Shown here one piece after another: positions 20,640 through 32,034 of a DNA stretch of 64,000 nt. The stretch's first letter is position 1. The number at the start of each line of letters is the position of its first letter. The stretch lies in the NCBI GenBank assembly GCA_949825045.1, contig OX463820.1, positions 3,980,501 through 4,044,500 of the forward strand. Reading direction: 5' to 3'. The notes under the pieces were generated by a model, which saw only the letters and a list, made by a program, of their open reading frames with translations, was not told where the DNA came from and ran no database searches. The position numbers and the translations under genes were made by a program. Origin of the DNA: Argyresthia goedartella (taxonomy: Eukaryota > Arthropoda > Insecta > Lepidoptera > Argyresthiidae).

Positions 20640-20947
20640 TGTAAACAATACGTCGTCGCGACATAAAGCCATTTTAGCAGATAAGCAGTATGAATAACAG
20701 AATAAGGAAGAGTAATAAACACAGTGCATAGCTTTGCTGACATGCAAACCTTTTTGTGTAATGCACAAATGGATTTCGGGAATAGTTAATGTTTATGACT
20801 GGAACCTTCTAGCGTGCTCAACATATAAAAAGGAATCAACTGAACAATCAAGGAAAGGAAACAACATATAACAAGGAATCAACACACCGTGTGTTAGTAG
20901 TATACGTGTTGCATATCTCCAAATCGATACAACCGAATTGTATTACA
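20640..20947 (+). repeat. LTR-like segment with TGTAA/TTACA ends
   Basis: It begins TGTAAACAATACG and ends GTATTACA, a 5-bp terminal inverted repeat. It contains a TATA box (ATATAAAAAGG, about 20823) placed like an LTR promoter. No second copy is in the window. If real, it is the 3' LTR of the element whose env tail precedes it. Confidence 0.5.
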
Positions 20948-21399
20948 AACTGTCTGACCACTTTTGCTGTAAAATTAAATTAATCATCTTATCATCGATA
21001 TAAAGATTAGGATCCACCTTCCCGAACAAAACTTCTTACCGTTTTGACGCCTAAAAAATAGCGCACCTGTCGGAATTATTTGGCACCAAGTCTGTGCGAC
21101 AACTGGTAACGGTGTCACGTCACAGAGGAAATTTCCTCTGTGGTCACGTTCTGTAAATTTTGAGAGACCTATTATTAATATACTTAACTGCTCTGTCTAT
21201 GAATTCAAATATACTTCATTTATTGTTTGCAGAAAATGCTTTTTAAAAACCAGTCTAGTAAAATGCACGGGAATTTAGTGCGTCGAATAATTGTAGTAAA
21301 TTCAACCGTGGTCTTCCTTATTCTACTTTTATTAATTTAATTTGAAACCGAACATTTTAATTTCTGCTGAGTCCTCATTACTGACTTAAAACCTGTGAA
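20948..21399. other. Spacer with a perfect 22-bp palindrome
   Basis: CACAGAGGAAATTTCCTCTGTG, read across 21121-21142, is fully self-complementary, with imperfectly related GTCACG-type words on both sides. No gene seen. Confidence 0.7.
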
Positions 21400-22060
21400 A
21401 TAAAACAAAAAATTATAACACGAAATAACTTTATTTTTGAGTTTTCATTTAAAAACTTTATCGAATTCTGTTTGAATGATGTTGAAGAAGTCTGAATAGA
21501 TTATGTTCGGGTTCTGTTATTTAAAATCCGGTACTGGCAAATTTATATCTAAGTTTTTTATATACGTCTCTAGTCTATGGGATGTAATAACCCTATTAAA
21601 TGATGGATCAGTCTTATCTTTACTAGCAATTGGGAATGAAACTTTTTACTGCTGTGATCGCACAGTAAGTAGTTAATTACAGTTTTACTTGTAAATGCAC
21701 AGTCACAAAAAACTTTATCTAGTTTGGCTGGTAAGTGTAATTCTAGTTGGTTCTAGAAATACATGACATAAATTGAATGATTTCAATAGAGTATTAATCG
21801 CTGTTTAATTGTTGTATCTACAAGAAAATCTACATTAAGATTAAATAATAACACAAATAATTAACTCTTTCTGTTATTAGTTATTACATAGTATATTGAG
21901 GGCTTTCTCCATAATTTCCTCAAATAAGTATTTCAAAATTGCCATGGCCTTTTTCATCCCTTGGAGGTCTGTAGACACAAACAATAACATGGCTATCCAA
22001 CACAACACAAGATACCTCTATTTTTTTTCTAACTTAGAATATCCTTCCGTTGTTTCACCT
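21400..22060 (-). pseudogene. LINE family G, endonuclease and linker fragment
   Basis: Minus-strand frames give DSHVIVCVYRPPRDEKGHG (about 22000-21940), the beta-strand with YRPP seen in LINE endonucleases. Further on come DFLVDTTIKQRLI, LDKVFCDCAFTSKTVINYL and linker-like text ending near 21410. Several frameshifts and stops interrupt it. ORF1 and RT are absent, and it differs in sequence from the neighbouring LINE F. Confidence 0.6.
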
Positions 22061-22339
22061 TCATATTATTTTTTACTAAGATTAAAGAAAGTCTTTCTAT
22101 TGTAACAACTGTCAATTTTATAATTATTTATGTTAAAAGACATCATATTTTCCTTTAACCAGTGTTGTGTAATAAAATATCATCGTTGTCAGAATTAAGT
22201 AAGTAAGTAAGTTCTTTGCCAGGTAGCCCCTGCATTTTTTTATGGGTAATATTTAAGTGGGGCTTACCCTGTGTCTGTTCTCTATGTCTAGAGCTTTGAA
22301 CACATATATTTATTGATGTTTTTATCTTATTTTATGACC

Positions 22340-22716
22340 TCTACACGAGAAATTATTCGTTTTGCAGGTGGGTAAATAAACACAAACTATAAGTATTGAT
22401 TCGTTATTGCGGAGTGTGACTTCAACTGCTACGAATCTTGGTATGTCGGTTTGTATGTAAACGCTGACTTTCAGAATTTCTTGTACAGTATTGCTGCGCC
22501 TCCGTACGGTCTTCCCACAAGAATAGCAGATGAGGTGTCCACCGCTGAGGTCGCCACACTGAGGAAGTGAAAGCTGTCTAGAATTTGTAAGTCGCTAGGT
22601 AACAGCCACGTTTCTTGGAGGAGGACTATGTCGTTTGTGTTAAAAAGATCCTTTATGAACTTGATGTTGCTCCGAAGATATTCGCAGTTGACGCTCACTA
22701 TAGACAGCTCTTCCAT
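22340..22716 (-). pseudogene. LINE family F ORF2 start: endonuclease N-terminus
   Basis: The open frame 22471-22716 begins MEELSIVSVNCEYLRSNIKF and contains NDIVLLQETWLLPSDL (catalytic Glu) and GRPYGGAAILYKK. A frameshift near 22475 moves the next strand, ending LIVCVYLPTC, into another frame to about 22350. The rest of the endonuclease and the RT are missing. ORF1-like frames lie just upstream. Confidence 0.7.
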
Positions 22717-23802
22717 TATGATTTTAGAGTAGGCTTGATATTGCGCTTCACATGAGCGTTATATAAATTATGTTTGTACACGCCGACAGTTATCCTCGGC
22801 GGCCACAGGTTGGGTTCCATATGTGAGATCATCTTGTCTTTGTTAATGTTTATTTTAAAAACATTGCAACTAAATCCTTCGCGTTCTGGCAAAAATTTAA
22901 TTCTAACAATGCTGTCAGCGCTTAGTTGATAATGTTCCAATATATCATCACATGTTGTGGCTTTATCGAAACATGACGCGTATACTTTAACAGTCTGTGT
23001 TGCAGATATTATTTTACTAAAAGTACAGGAAGCTATGCCTTTATGTATGGGTTACGCGTCGCTTTCTTCTTCGTTTTAGTGATCACTGTGAAACCGTCAT
23101 CTATTGTTTGTTTCGCGGTTATTTGGGCATAGCTGGGTGAAGGCAACCGCAAGGCAGATGAGTCAAGCTGGCTTGGTGGTGGTTGTGCCGGCAGCGGCGG
23201 TGGTAACGGTGATGTTGGCGGTGATGTCAACAACGACGACGATGCTGGTGTCAGCACGGGTGGTGTCGGCGACGAAGCTGGTAATGTCGACGTGAGTGGT
23301 GCCGGTGTAGTAGGCCGCATGAAGGTAGTCTCGCCCGGTGTGAAATCAGAGGTGACGTTCAGGCCAACAGTTGCCTCTCTATGGTCCCCACCAATGTAGC
23401 TGGTTGTAGTTGACGTATTTACTTAACCGCGTCTTTGAGATTCTGCAACTCCTCCACATGCATTTTAAAAACAGGTCAACGCAGTTTTTGAAGAAGTACA
23501 ATATTCTTCAATAATGTAGTGACATCTACATGGTCGAAGGTGACAGCAGGTAACTTCAAGAGTTTATGGGCTATAAATGTCGGGAACACACTAGGATCGG
23601 TTTTTTTGACAATTTTAACGAAATCTTCCATGACTCTTTGTTCCTTGCCATTCCCTTTCCGTATTTTAATTCTGCTTTTCTGCGATGCTGGATTGATTAT
23701 ATGTAGTAAGTTCTTCGCCAGATCTATGTCTGCTGTTGAGAAGCCACTAGTATAAATTTGTATCAAGCTCACATCGTCCATCATATTGTGCTTGTCTGTC
23801 AC
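22716..23802 (-). pseudogene. LINE family F ORF1 region, broken into pieces
   Basis: Three minus-strand frames in a row: 23476-23802 (108 codons, with DDVSLIQIYTSGFS and a Lys-rich middle), 23033-23320 (95 codons, Pro/Ser/Thr-rich then AQITAKQTIDDGFTVITK), and 22716-22940 (74 codons, basic). Together they look like an ORF1 with a folded N-terminal domain, a low-complexity linker and a nucleic-acid-binding C-terminus, split by frameshifts. The assignment rests on the adjacent endonuclease start. Confidence 0.5.
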
Positions 23803-25016
23803 ATAAGCCAGCAGTTCAATGATGATAATATTTCATGAACAGTCATGGTTGCTAAAATCGACGCTGAAGACGCTTGCGAGTGACCGGTTATTGACCTCGA
23901 TGTTCGGTTATTAGAGCACCGTTCAAATCATATTGCAATTCGTAGCGGATAGCGCGTTGCGTAGTTGCCTAGACGGTGGTCGTAGCACTAGGCGTAGCGG
24001 AGCATCTCGCCGTAGCTTGGTAAGTGACGCGCGGCAACGGTCACAGATTTGAATGTTTGGAGGATTTTTTAAATTTAAATGATACTATTGGATGTATGTT
24101 TTGAATGCGTAGATGAATTGAAAATCTGTTTGCACCACACTTAAGCTAACAATACTGACTGACTCAGCGGGGTCTAATTAGTGTAAAAAACCCGGTGTTA
24201 AAAAGTTTCACTAAATGCCGTTAGATGTGGTTCTATCCAAATAAACCGCCAGTCTAACTAGGTTTTGTATGAAATTGAAAACCGCTGGTGAGGTCCAGTA
24301 TGTCCATATTTTTTGTTCATAAATAGCATATGTATTATGCTTGTAATATGTGTTGTTGTAGTCAGTGTTTTTTTATGACGGGAAAAATAATGTATGGTAA
24401 TTATAAAAAAAAACATGAAAATACACAATTAGAGCATAAAATTAGATCATGGCTATTTCTATTTTATTTTATAGCTTGTTACTATCCTGTTAACCTCTCC
24501 TCAATAATTTTGACGGGTGTTTATATCATAGATATTGTAGAATACGATCAAAAACACTTCAACATTAGTAATTACAAACTCATGTCTACTTGTTTCAGAT
24601 GGTCCGAAACTACAAAGGAAAAAAAGAAAAAAAATACTCACAAGATCATTTTCACAAGAAAGAAAGAAGAAAGAAAAAGTATTTATTTTGCCAAAAAAAA
24701 AACAAAAAAAAACAATTATTATACTGGAAAAATAGGAAGGGTCTCAGCATCTGCTGGGGGCAGTTCAAAAATTATAGTAATGTGCTGCTCCCAGCGCTGA
24801 TTTTCAGACCGTCCCTTTCATTATAATATAATTAAACTAAAAACTAACATATATATTATTAAAATTAAAAGAATGAGAACTTAACGTGATAAAGTAAATA
24901 CATAGAATGTGTAGAAATAAATGACATAATAAATTTAAAAAGTGGGAAAAGATTTATATGAATGTGTAAGAAACAAGGATAATAAAAAATTAACATAAAA
25001 TCAAACAAGGCTATCG
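23803..25016. other. Non-coding or unrecognised, AT-rich
   Basis: 23803-24130 is less AT-rich and could be the 5' leader of LINE F. The 156-codon plus-strand ORF at 24330-24800 has a hydrophobic stretch near residues 40-60 and a Lys-rich end, but its A-runs suggest a chance ORF. An imperfect inverted repeat occurs at about 24740-24820. I cannot assign a function. Confidence 0.4.
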
Positions 25017-25165
25017 AATACGTGCGCAATAAAGTTATGAACAGCTACGAAGCAGCTGAACGGTATGCCATACCTAGATGAACGATTTTAACAAGATTGT
25101 CTGAGAATGAGATGCCTGTTAGACCAGGAAAACCTACAGTCTTCACAAAAGAGGTGGAATACAAT
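25017..25165 (+). pseudogene. psq/CENP-B-type helix-turn-helix fragment of a pogo-like transposase
   Basis: About 50 codons read AIEYVRNKVMNSYEAAERYA, then IPR, one stop, and TILTRLSENEM with PGKPTVFTKEVE. This matches the Pipsqueak-type helix-turn-helix found at the N-terminus of pogo-like transposases and of host genes derived from them (family knowledge). The catalytic DDE part is absent; env-like sequence follows directly. Confidence 0.55.
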
Positions 25166-26533
25166 ACGAAGGATGCACATAACAGTTGGAGCATCAGCTA
25201 AAAGAAATCACGCACAACAATGATATACTCAAATATCAAAACAAACGTTCAAGCGAGGATTAATCAACAGAGTTGGAAATGTAGCCAGCTATTTGTTTGG
25301 AGTATTGGATGACTCATTCGCAACCCAGTACAGTTGAATCTGAGTACAACATCCTGAGACGCCACAAAGGTATTATAAACACTCAATTCGACTACATGAG
25401 GAAAAATTTTCGCAATATATCGATGGACGCCAATCAAGACCGGCTCGACAATCAAAACAGCCTTTACATTATGTCATCAACTTTATCCGCCAACATAATT
25501 TTATCAAAATTGCGGACCATTCAGCAAAGCTTATTCAACAACATCTCTGACATCATTTATGGACGCATCGATATTCACTTGCTGTACCTCATCATGGAAT
25601 TCAAAATCCCGCTGATCAAGAATGAAGTCTACGAATTAGACAAAATCATCAGTCTACCACACAAGACATCACTCAGTACAATGCGCATAACAACGGCCTA
25701 TCCATACTTGGCCTTTAATATCAGAAAGGATTTCGTCTTGTTCCTATCCAGAAGCGATTTACAGATGTGCATTCACGCTTCCCTAGAGAGGATTCTGTGC
25801 CCAGTTGACGAGCCAGTCTACGACATGAGAGCAAGTCAATCCATTTGTGATCTGAGGTTGGTGAGTTTAGAGTTGAAAAGGGAATCACCTGTACATCGGA
25901 ACAATCAACGTGCGGCGACAAATAGATCAAGTTACAATACAGCAGACAGAATGACTGGCTGTACGCGAAGAATGCACAGTGCGCATTTTATGCCTCGGTG
26001 ACACGGTTATTCGAACCCTGTCCGGCAACGGAATCGTTAGTCTACTAGGTCAAGGCTGCACACTGAAGGGAGATACATTCACGATCCTTTCGCATAGGGA
26101 TCTTTTCAACCGCATAGTTACGGCGGTACCGGAGATGGAGCCACCACGCTTGTCCATCCTGAACAACATCATTGACACCAACACGGTGCTCAGCGCTATG
26201 CCACCAGAATTAGAAGATAAGTCTATCAATGGAACAGTCATTCATTGGAAGACACTGGGAGCACAGATAGCGCAACTGAAGCATCAGACCACGCAGACGC
26301 TCACCGTACACGATGTCCATCAGTACATCATATCATATAGCATGCTTGGCGTGCTGCTACTGATTGGTCTGGTCGTGGGAATCATCTACATACGGAAAAA
26401 ACGACCGCAGCAGACGCTTGATGTCCCCGAGATACCGCAGCCGCAGCCATGGACACTCTATAGGAAGAGGACAACAGAGAGGGGTACTTCACCACGAGAA
26501 GAAGATTCTGTGAAGTTTGAATTACTTACCTAA
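25161..26533 (+). pseudogene. Env/F-like (errantivirus or baculovirus fusion-protein type) pseudogene
   Basis: The pieces lie in order but in different frames. At about 25240-25325 a GLINRVG motif follows KR, as at the cleavage site and fusion peptide of insect env/F proteins. At about 25330-25830 there is a long helical, Asn/Asp-rich ectodomain region. A Cys-bearing stretch lies at about 25850-26010. The open frame to 26533 holds a membrane-proximal helix, one membrane span (LGVLLLIGLVVGIIYI near 26345-26395) and a basic cytoplasmic tail. At least three frame breaks make it non-functional. No gag, pol or LTR flanks it; an AATAAA lies downstream at about 26742. It could be a lone env remnant or an old co-opted gene. 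Confidence 0.65.
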
Positions 26534-26800
26534 GAATATTGATATTTAAGTTGACATAAGTATTTTACACATTTATCTTGTATTATTTTATTCCTAACTT
26601 AAGTATCATGTTTTGTAATTTTATCTGTATTCTTCTTGTTTTCAGCAGCATGTACAGTCAACTGTACAAAGGTCATTTTATATTAATTTAGCTTACATAA
26701 GCTTTTGTTGTTAAGTTGTTACATTCATTATATTTACTGCAATAAACGTCTTCATCGTTAGCGGTTGTTCCGTCATTTCTACTTAGCTAGCACTCAACAT
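26534..26800. other. 3' flank of the env-like pseudogene
   Basis: AT-rich, with an AATAAA-type signal (about 26742) and a TTTTCAG that could be an old splice acceptor (about 26640-26646). No LTR end was found here. Confidence 0.4.
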
Positions 26801-27451
26801 TCACTCATTCATCGTACAACTGTAGAACCTTACTATACCATAGGACATGACACTATGAAAGTAACTAAAATATACTAGCCTAGATGTAGCCACATCCGTG
26901 TTTTGTTTGATGTTCCTAACAGCGTAAGCCGCAGAACTTAATTTACCAGCTAATTTATCTATGTGGGGTCCCCACTGCAATTTGCTATCAATGGTTATTC
27001 CAAGAAACTTCGTATCATTTACTAATTCTAACGTGTTATTGTCTAAGACTAAACTGGTCTCAACTTGCCTGACATTTGGAAGTGAGAATTTGATACTTGG
27101 TTTTAAATTATTAACTGTGAACCAATTCAAGATTAAAGACAATACACCATTAACATCATAAAAATCTCCTTTTTTTCTTTCAATTTTGAAGACCATTGAA
27201 GTATCATCAGCAAACAACACTATGTCAGTCAATTTCTCCACCATGAAAGTCAGATCGTTAATATATACCAGGAATAAGAAAGGGCCTAATATGGAACCCT
27301 GTGGAACGCCAATTTTTACACCCGATCCATCAGATTTAAAGCCGTTAACTTCTACCTTTTGAATTCTATTGCTTAGGTCTGATCTTGATGAAACCGTATT
27401 GTTTGGCGTGGAGTTGTTGTGTACGGTTGAAGTGCGAGTGCATAGCAACAC
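26801..27451 (-). pseudogene. LINE family D, copy 2, RT core with 5' deletion
   Basis: 216 codons on the minus strand. The first about 20 codons carry the QYGF-region DNA seen in copy 1 (18531-18570) but in a different frame. The sequence then jumps to SDLSNRIQKVEVNGF, GVPQGSILGPFLFLVYINDL and the catalytic IVLFADDTSMVF, followed by FLGITIDSKLQWGPHIDKL. Motif A is missing because of the deletion. Copy 1 has lost the opposite part, so the two copies are complementary deletion derivatives of one family. Confidence 0.8.
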
Positions 27452-27879
27452 TGCCGTTTACCTGTAAACATTGATTTTTTTTCTTCCTTCGAACATATTT
27501 AATAGTAAAAACAGTTCAAAGTGATTTACCTCGGTCATAAACAAGCAGATACTGGAAACCTAACCTCAAACCTGTGTCCGAACCTGTGGACACAGAGAAG
27601 TACGAGTTTTCCAGGGAATACGAGGCTTTTCTAGGTAAAATTGTTGTTTTCCGTTAGTTCAAATGGCACCTACACATTGATACACGGGACTAAAACAAAG
27701 GAATTCAACAACATCTAACACCCTCACAATAGCACATATCAGCTGTCTGTAACTGTCAGTCAAATCACGTCAAGCAACTGACAACTACCAGTGTGGCCAG
27801 ACATAAAAAAACAAAAATTGCGAGAATAACGTTCGAATACCTAATTATTACTCAGCCCGTACATTACGCTCGGTTACAC
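27452..27879. other. Spacer with no gene seen
   Basis: No coding signal. The right part may be the 5' leader of LINE C copy 1, whose exact start is not visible. Confidence 0.4.
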
Positions 27880-28064
27880 GCAAACATCTAACATCTCACT
27901 GCTGTACGGCGGCGGAGCCTTCGATCTCGCAACCAGTTTATGCTGACCCATACCAGCACTGTAACACGCCCTCCGCTTTCTGCTAGCCTGGTACTCTTGA
28001 AGCCGCACGTACTTTCTTCTTCTTCTTTTTCTTCTTATTCCGGCCTCTCAAACCGACAAGGGCA

Positions 28065-29103
28065 ATGTCCTCTAACGTGCTGAAGTGTTCGTGCTGCAAT
28101 AATTTACAGCCTGTAGACGTAACACAGCTTTTAACAGACATAGTAGCTGTGCAAAAAGAACTGAGAGAGATCCAGGAAAAATATGCGACTGAAACCTCAA
28201 AGTACGTTACTGTGAAGGAGTTCGAGCTATTAAAAGCGGAGCTGAATAGCTTGAAAAAAACGACGTCTGCCTCTTCCAACACCAGTAGTGTTTATAGCAA
28301 TCCGCCTTACGTAAACATGCGGAGAGGTGCATTTTGTGCTCAAGAAAGCTGGGAATATCAGCGCAATAGCGGCCCTATCGGCCTGTCACACATTAGCGCA
28401 AACAGATCATTGACCCCCCCACCTGAGACCAAAGTGACGATACCGGAGAGTGTAGCAGGGGCAGCATGCACGCCATCCCCATCGTATGCGGAGATGGCAC
28501 AGCATGCATCTATCCCGCCCACACCTACGCCTATTTCGCTCACACAAACACCTTCGCCCGGTGGCAATACGAAGCGTTTGGTTGAAGGTCACAAACCAAA
28601 ACTAAGTGGCACCGCAAGCGCAAACAAACAGCCGATATCGACTGCAGCGCAAGCAAAAGTTCCCACACCGGCACCAGTACCTCACAATGTGACTAACGCC
28701 AAGGACTTAAAGGAAGATGGTGGGGAGGGATGGACCAAATTCACTAGGAAGCCACGAAGGCCCCGGTCGCTGCGCGGCACAGCAGGACCCACAATTACCA
28801 CTCTTCGCGCGGTGGAGCGACAGCGGTTCTTCCATCTCTGGAATATGAGGTCGGGACTGGAGGAAGTTAGGGCATATTTACAGGAGTTGTGCTCACCCGA
28901 GACCGGCACCGTGGTTGAGTTGTCGACAAAGTGGGCGTACAAGTCCTTCAAAATAGGTGTTCCAGAGTCGCTTTTTGACACCTGCTTCTCCATGGATGTG
29001 TGGCCTGTTGACGCCCGTATCAAGGAGTGGCTGCCCTTTCAGACCTACATTGAGCTCTACAAAAACAGTAAAAATAAATCACCGCCCCGCCCACCCCAAT
29101 GAA
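28065..29103 (+). CDS. LINE C ORF1 protein
   Basis: 345 residues, uninterrupted. The first 15 residues hold CSCCNNLQPVD; a coiled coil follows at about 20-70 (VQKELREIQEKYATETSKYV). Residues about 110-215 are Pro/Ser/Thr-rich and disordered (TPSPSYAEMAQHASIPPTPT). Residues about 225-330 are basic then globular (WTKFTRKPRRPRSLRG; RFFHLWNMRSGLEEVRAYL; SFKIGVPESLFDTCF), resembling the RNA-binding domain at the end of many LINE ORF1 proteins. It should coat element RNA in the particle. It ends with TGA at 29101-29103, overlapping an ATG (ATGA) that could restart translation. Confidence 0.8.
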
Positions 29104-31649
29104 TGTCTTGATATCCTTTATCAAAATGTCCGCGGTATCAAAACGCGGTTGGAGTTTTGGCGGCATAACCTGCTGGTGCTGGATCACCACCTCGTCGCCG
29201 CTACGGAGACGTTCCTAGACTCGTCGGTTGGAGATGCCGAGGTCACAGCGGGAGGCTGGAGCGTGCTGCGCCGGGACCGCGCTACCGCGTGCGGAGGCGT
29301 GCCGCCCGCCCTGGCATCACACTGAGACGACGCCGCGACCTTGAAACGCCGAACGGTGAAGATCTCTGGGCGACTGTGACTGTTGGGGTAGTGACGGTTA
29401 CCGTCTGTGTAGTTTACATAGATCCCAGCAGAAAGAAAAACAAGAAGAAAATCACCCAGGCGGATAAGGACGCCGAGTATATGAACTGGTTTTCGAAAAC
29501 AGAGGAAAATGTAGCCCAAGTGAACGGTACATTAATTATTCTAGGAGACCTCAATTTGAACAGTGCTTCAGTTGCAACACTTAACTATTATTGTTATTTT
29601 CTAAGTGTGTGTGGTATGTATGAAACGAATGAAGTGAAGAATGATCATGATGGCGTGCTTGATGTGGTGTTACTGCCGGAGAGTGTGCGTGACGTAACTG
29701 TGCGCGCTTCCGTGTCAGGAAGCCTGGTGCCACGTACTGACGCCTACCACCCGCCTCTCGACGTCATTGTGCCCGTGTTGTATGCGCAGAGAGCTGGCCA
29801 GCGATCTGGCCGCTTGGATCCCAGCAACATTGGAGGTCGCAATGACTGGAACTTTGCCAAGGGCAATCACGCAGTCCTGTACGAACTCATGTGTAGCATA
29901 TCTTGGGACAGTGTTCTCGAAGCTACTGATGTAGAGACGGCAGTCGGTCGTTTCTACGATTCCATTTACGGAGTCTTCAACAACTGTATCCCGAAGAAGA
30001 CCAGACCAACCCAGCCTACAAGGAGATACCCGGTGTGGTTCACTGGTGATATAATAAGGGTCTTGGCCACGAAGGCCATACTCCACCGTAAATGGAAAAC
30101 GGGGAGGAGGCCGGCTGACTACGTCTCATTCAGCGAGCTAAGGGCCAACCTCAAGTGTCGCGTAGATACAGCCTACGCCAACCACATGAGTAGTATTGAA
30201 AGCAATATTAGACATAACCCACGCGCATTTTGGAAATATGTAAGTGGCCTACGATCGAAGGGTGGTTTCGAACCTCGGGTCACGCATCGGGGCCGGGAAC
30301 ATGTTGGAGAGGAAGCAGCAGCCGCATTTGCAAACTACTTCTCAGACGTTTTCCTCCCTGATGAGCCAGCGCTCGATCCAGATCTGGTAAACATTTCTGA
30401 TGACTCGTGCACTGCTAATCACATACAAGTTTCACATATTTCCAGTAGGGACATAAAGGAAAGGCTGAAGCAGCTAAGGCCAAGGAGCGCAATTGGACCG
30501 GACAACGTCCCTCCCTACTTTTTGAAGGCCTACAGCGATCAGCTGGTTTTACCTTTGGGTCGGATATTCAATCTTGTTCTTGAACAAGGTAAGTACCCCA
30601 CCAGCTGGAAGCTTTCTCGAGTCAGTCCTTTCCCCAAGACAAGTGACACTGCCTCCGTTGATCAATATCGACCTATTGCGATCCTGAGTTCATTGGCAAA
30701 ACTGTTCGAGTCGATCATAAAAGACAAAATCAGTTCGCAGATTGCGCCTTATCTGAGCGACTCGCAACACGGATTCAGGAGTCGCCGCTCAGTTAACACC
30801 AACTTGCTGACTTTAGTCGAGATTGTGTCGAAGTGCATGGACAAGGGATGTCAGGTGGACGTCGCCTATATGGACTTTCGTAAGGCGTTCGACAGAGTCG
30901 ATAATGATGTCCTAATGAAGAAGTTATGTGCCATTGGATTTGCCCCACGGCTGTTGGTTTTCTTCGCTGACTACCTCAAGAACCGCCAGCAATATGTGCG
31001 ACACGGCTGTTTTGAGTCCCAGCCGTACCATACACGGTCGGGCGTTAGCCAAGGGTCTATTCTCGGGCCGTTGTTATTTATCATTATGATAAATGGCCTG
31101 GAATTAGAGCTTAAACACGCCAATTGCCTTCTGTATGCGGACGATCTGAAACTGATACTTCCCGTGAGTTCAGAGGATGATTGTAGTTTGCTGCAGGAAG
31201 ATTTAGACGCGGTTCATAGGTGGAGTGTGAACAATAAACTCCTCTTCAATACTGCCAAGTGCTATGTAATGTCCTTTACGCGCTCCTCTCATCCTATAAG
31301 CGCGATATATACACTCGGTACGGAGTCTTTGACTCAAGTGTATTCGATTAGGGACCTCGGTGTTACGTTCGACCCTAAACTTACATTCCATGAGCACGTG
31401 AGCACATTGGCCAAGGAATGCTTCAAAAGATTGGGGTTTGTAATACGGAATAGTAAGGGATTCCATAACCTGGGTGTGGTCCAGCTTCTCTACATGGCCC
31501 TAGTGAGAACCAAACTTGAATCTAGCTCGGTGGTTTGGAATCCGCATGAAAGCTCCTACATACTTTTGCTCGAGAAGGTACACAAAGCTTTCCTACGATA
31601 CCTATATAAGCGGAAATTTGGATACTACCCTTATCTGCACCACTGACTG
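29104..31649 (+). pseudogene. LINE C ORF2: endonuclease-RT with one frameshift
   Basis: The frame from about 29104 gives NECLDILYQNVRGIKTRLEF and ATETFLDSSV (endonuclease start). A frameshift near 29295-29325 passes into a 785-codon frame with GDLNLNSAS and further endonuclease strands. The RT then follows with SPFPKTSDTASVDQYRPIAI, DVAYMDFRKAFDRVD (motif A), SGVSQGSILGPLLF, the catalytic LLYADDLKLIL and LGVTFDPKLTFHEH. The protein ends at YPYLHH, short of the usual C-terminal region, so the end is truncated. Apart from these two defects the enzyme is well preserved. Confidence 0.85.
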
Positions 31650-32034
31650 ATCTGTTTGGTGATGAGTGGAGGCATATTGTGCGAGAATGTGGCAGGTTCT
31701 GCGAGATGAAGGAGTGAAAGTGTTGTCTTAGAAATATTATTATTATTATTTTTTACATTGACATTTTAATTTAGTACCCTTGACATACCTAATAATGTTT
31801 AATACTATTTGAATTTGACCTAAAGTTAATGTTTAATGTGATTTGATATGTAGTATTTTCTACGAATTTGTACCCTTTGTTCCCTACCTGTGAAATCGAC
31901 TTACCTAAATTGATTCTGACATTGTATAACTATTAGACTTTGTACAGCGCATTGGGTGTATACCTGTAATGTTGTACATCGTAATTGTATATTAAATAAA
32001 TAAATAAAATAAATAAAATTTGATTGAGTATAAT

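Larger units (their letters stand above)
27880..32024 (+). mobile_element. LINE family C, copy 1 (CR1/Jockey group), near full length
   Basis: It has a probable 5' leader, ORF1 (28065-29103), an overlapping or abutting ORF2 start at about 29100, ORF2 to 31649, a 3' region and an AAATA-type tail (31994-32021). Relatives lie at 52.96-54.36 kb (plus) and 40.67-41.41 kb (minus). The 5' end is estimated; no target duplication could be confirmed. Confidence 0.8.

Noticed and set aside
24330..24800. 156-codon ORF with hydrophobic N-terminus as an env start or host gene
   Set aside because: Long A-runs and Lys-rich low complexity; no motif and no splice structure I could support.
28682..29023. Minus-strand ORF opposite LINE C ORF1
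   Set aside because: Shadow frame of a well-supported ORF1.
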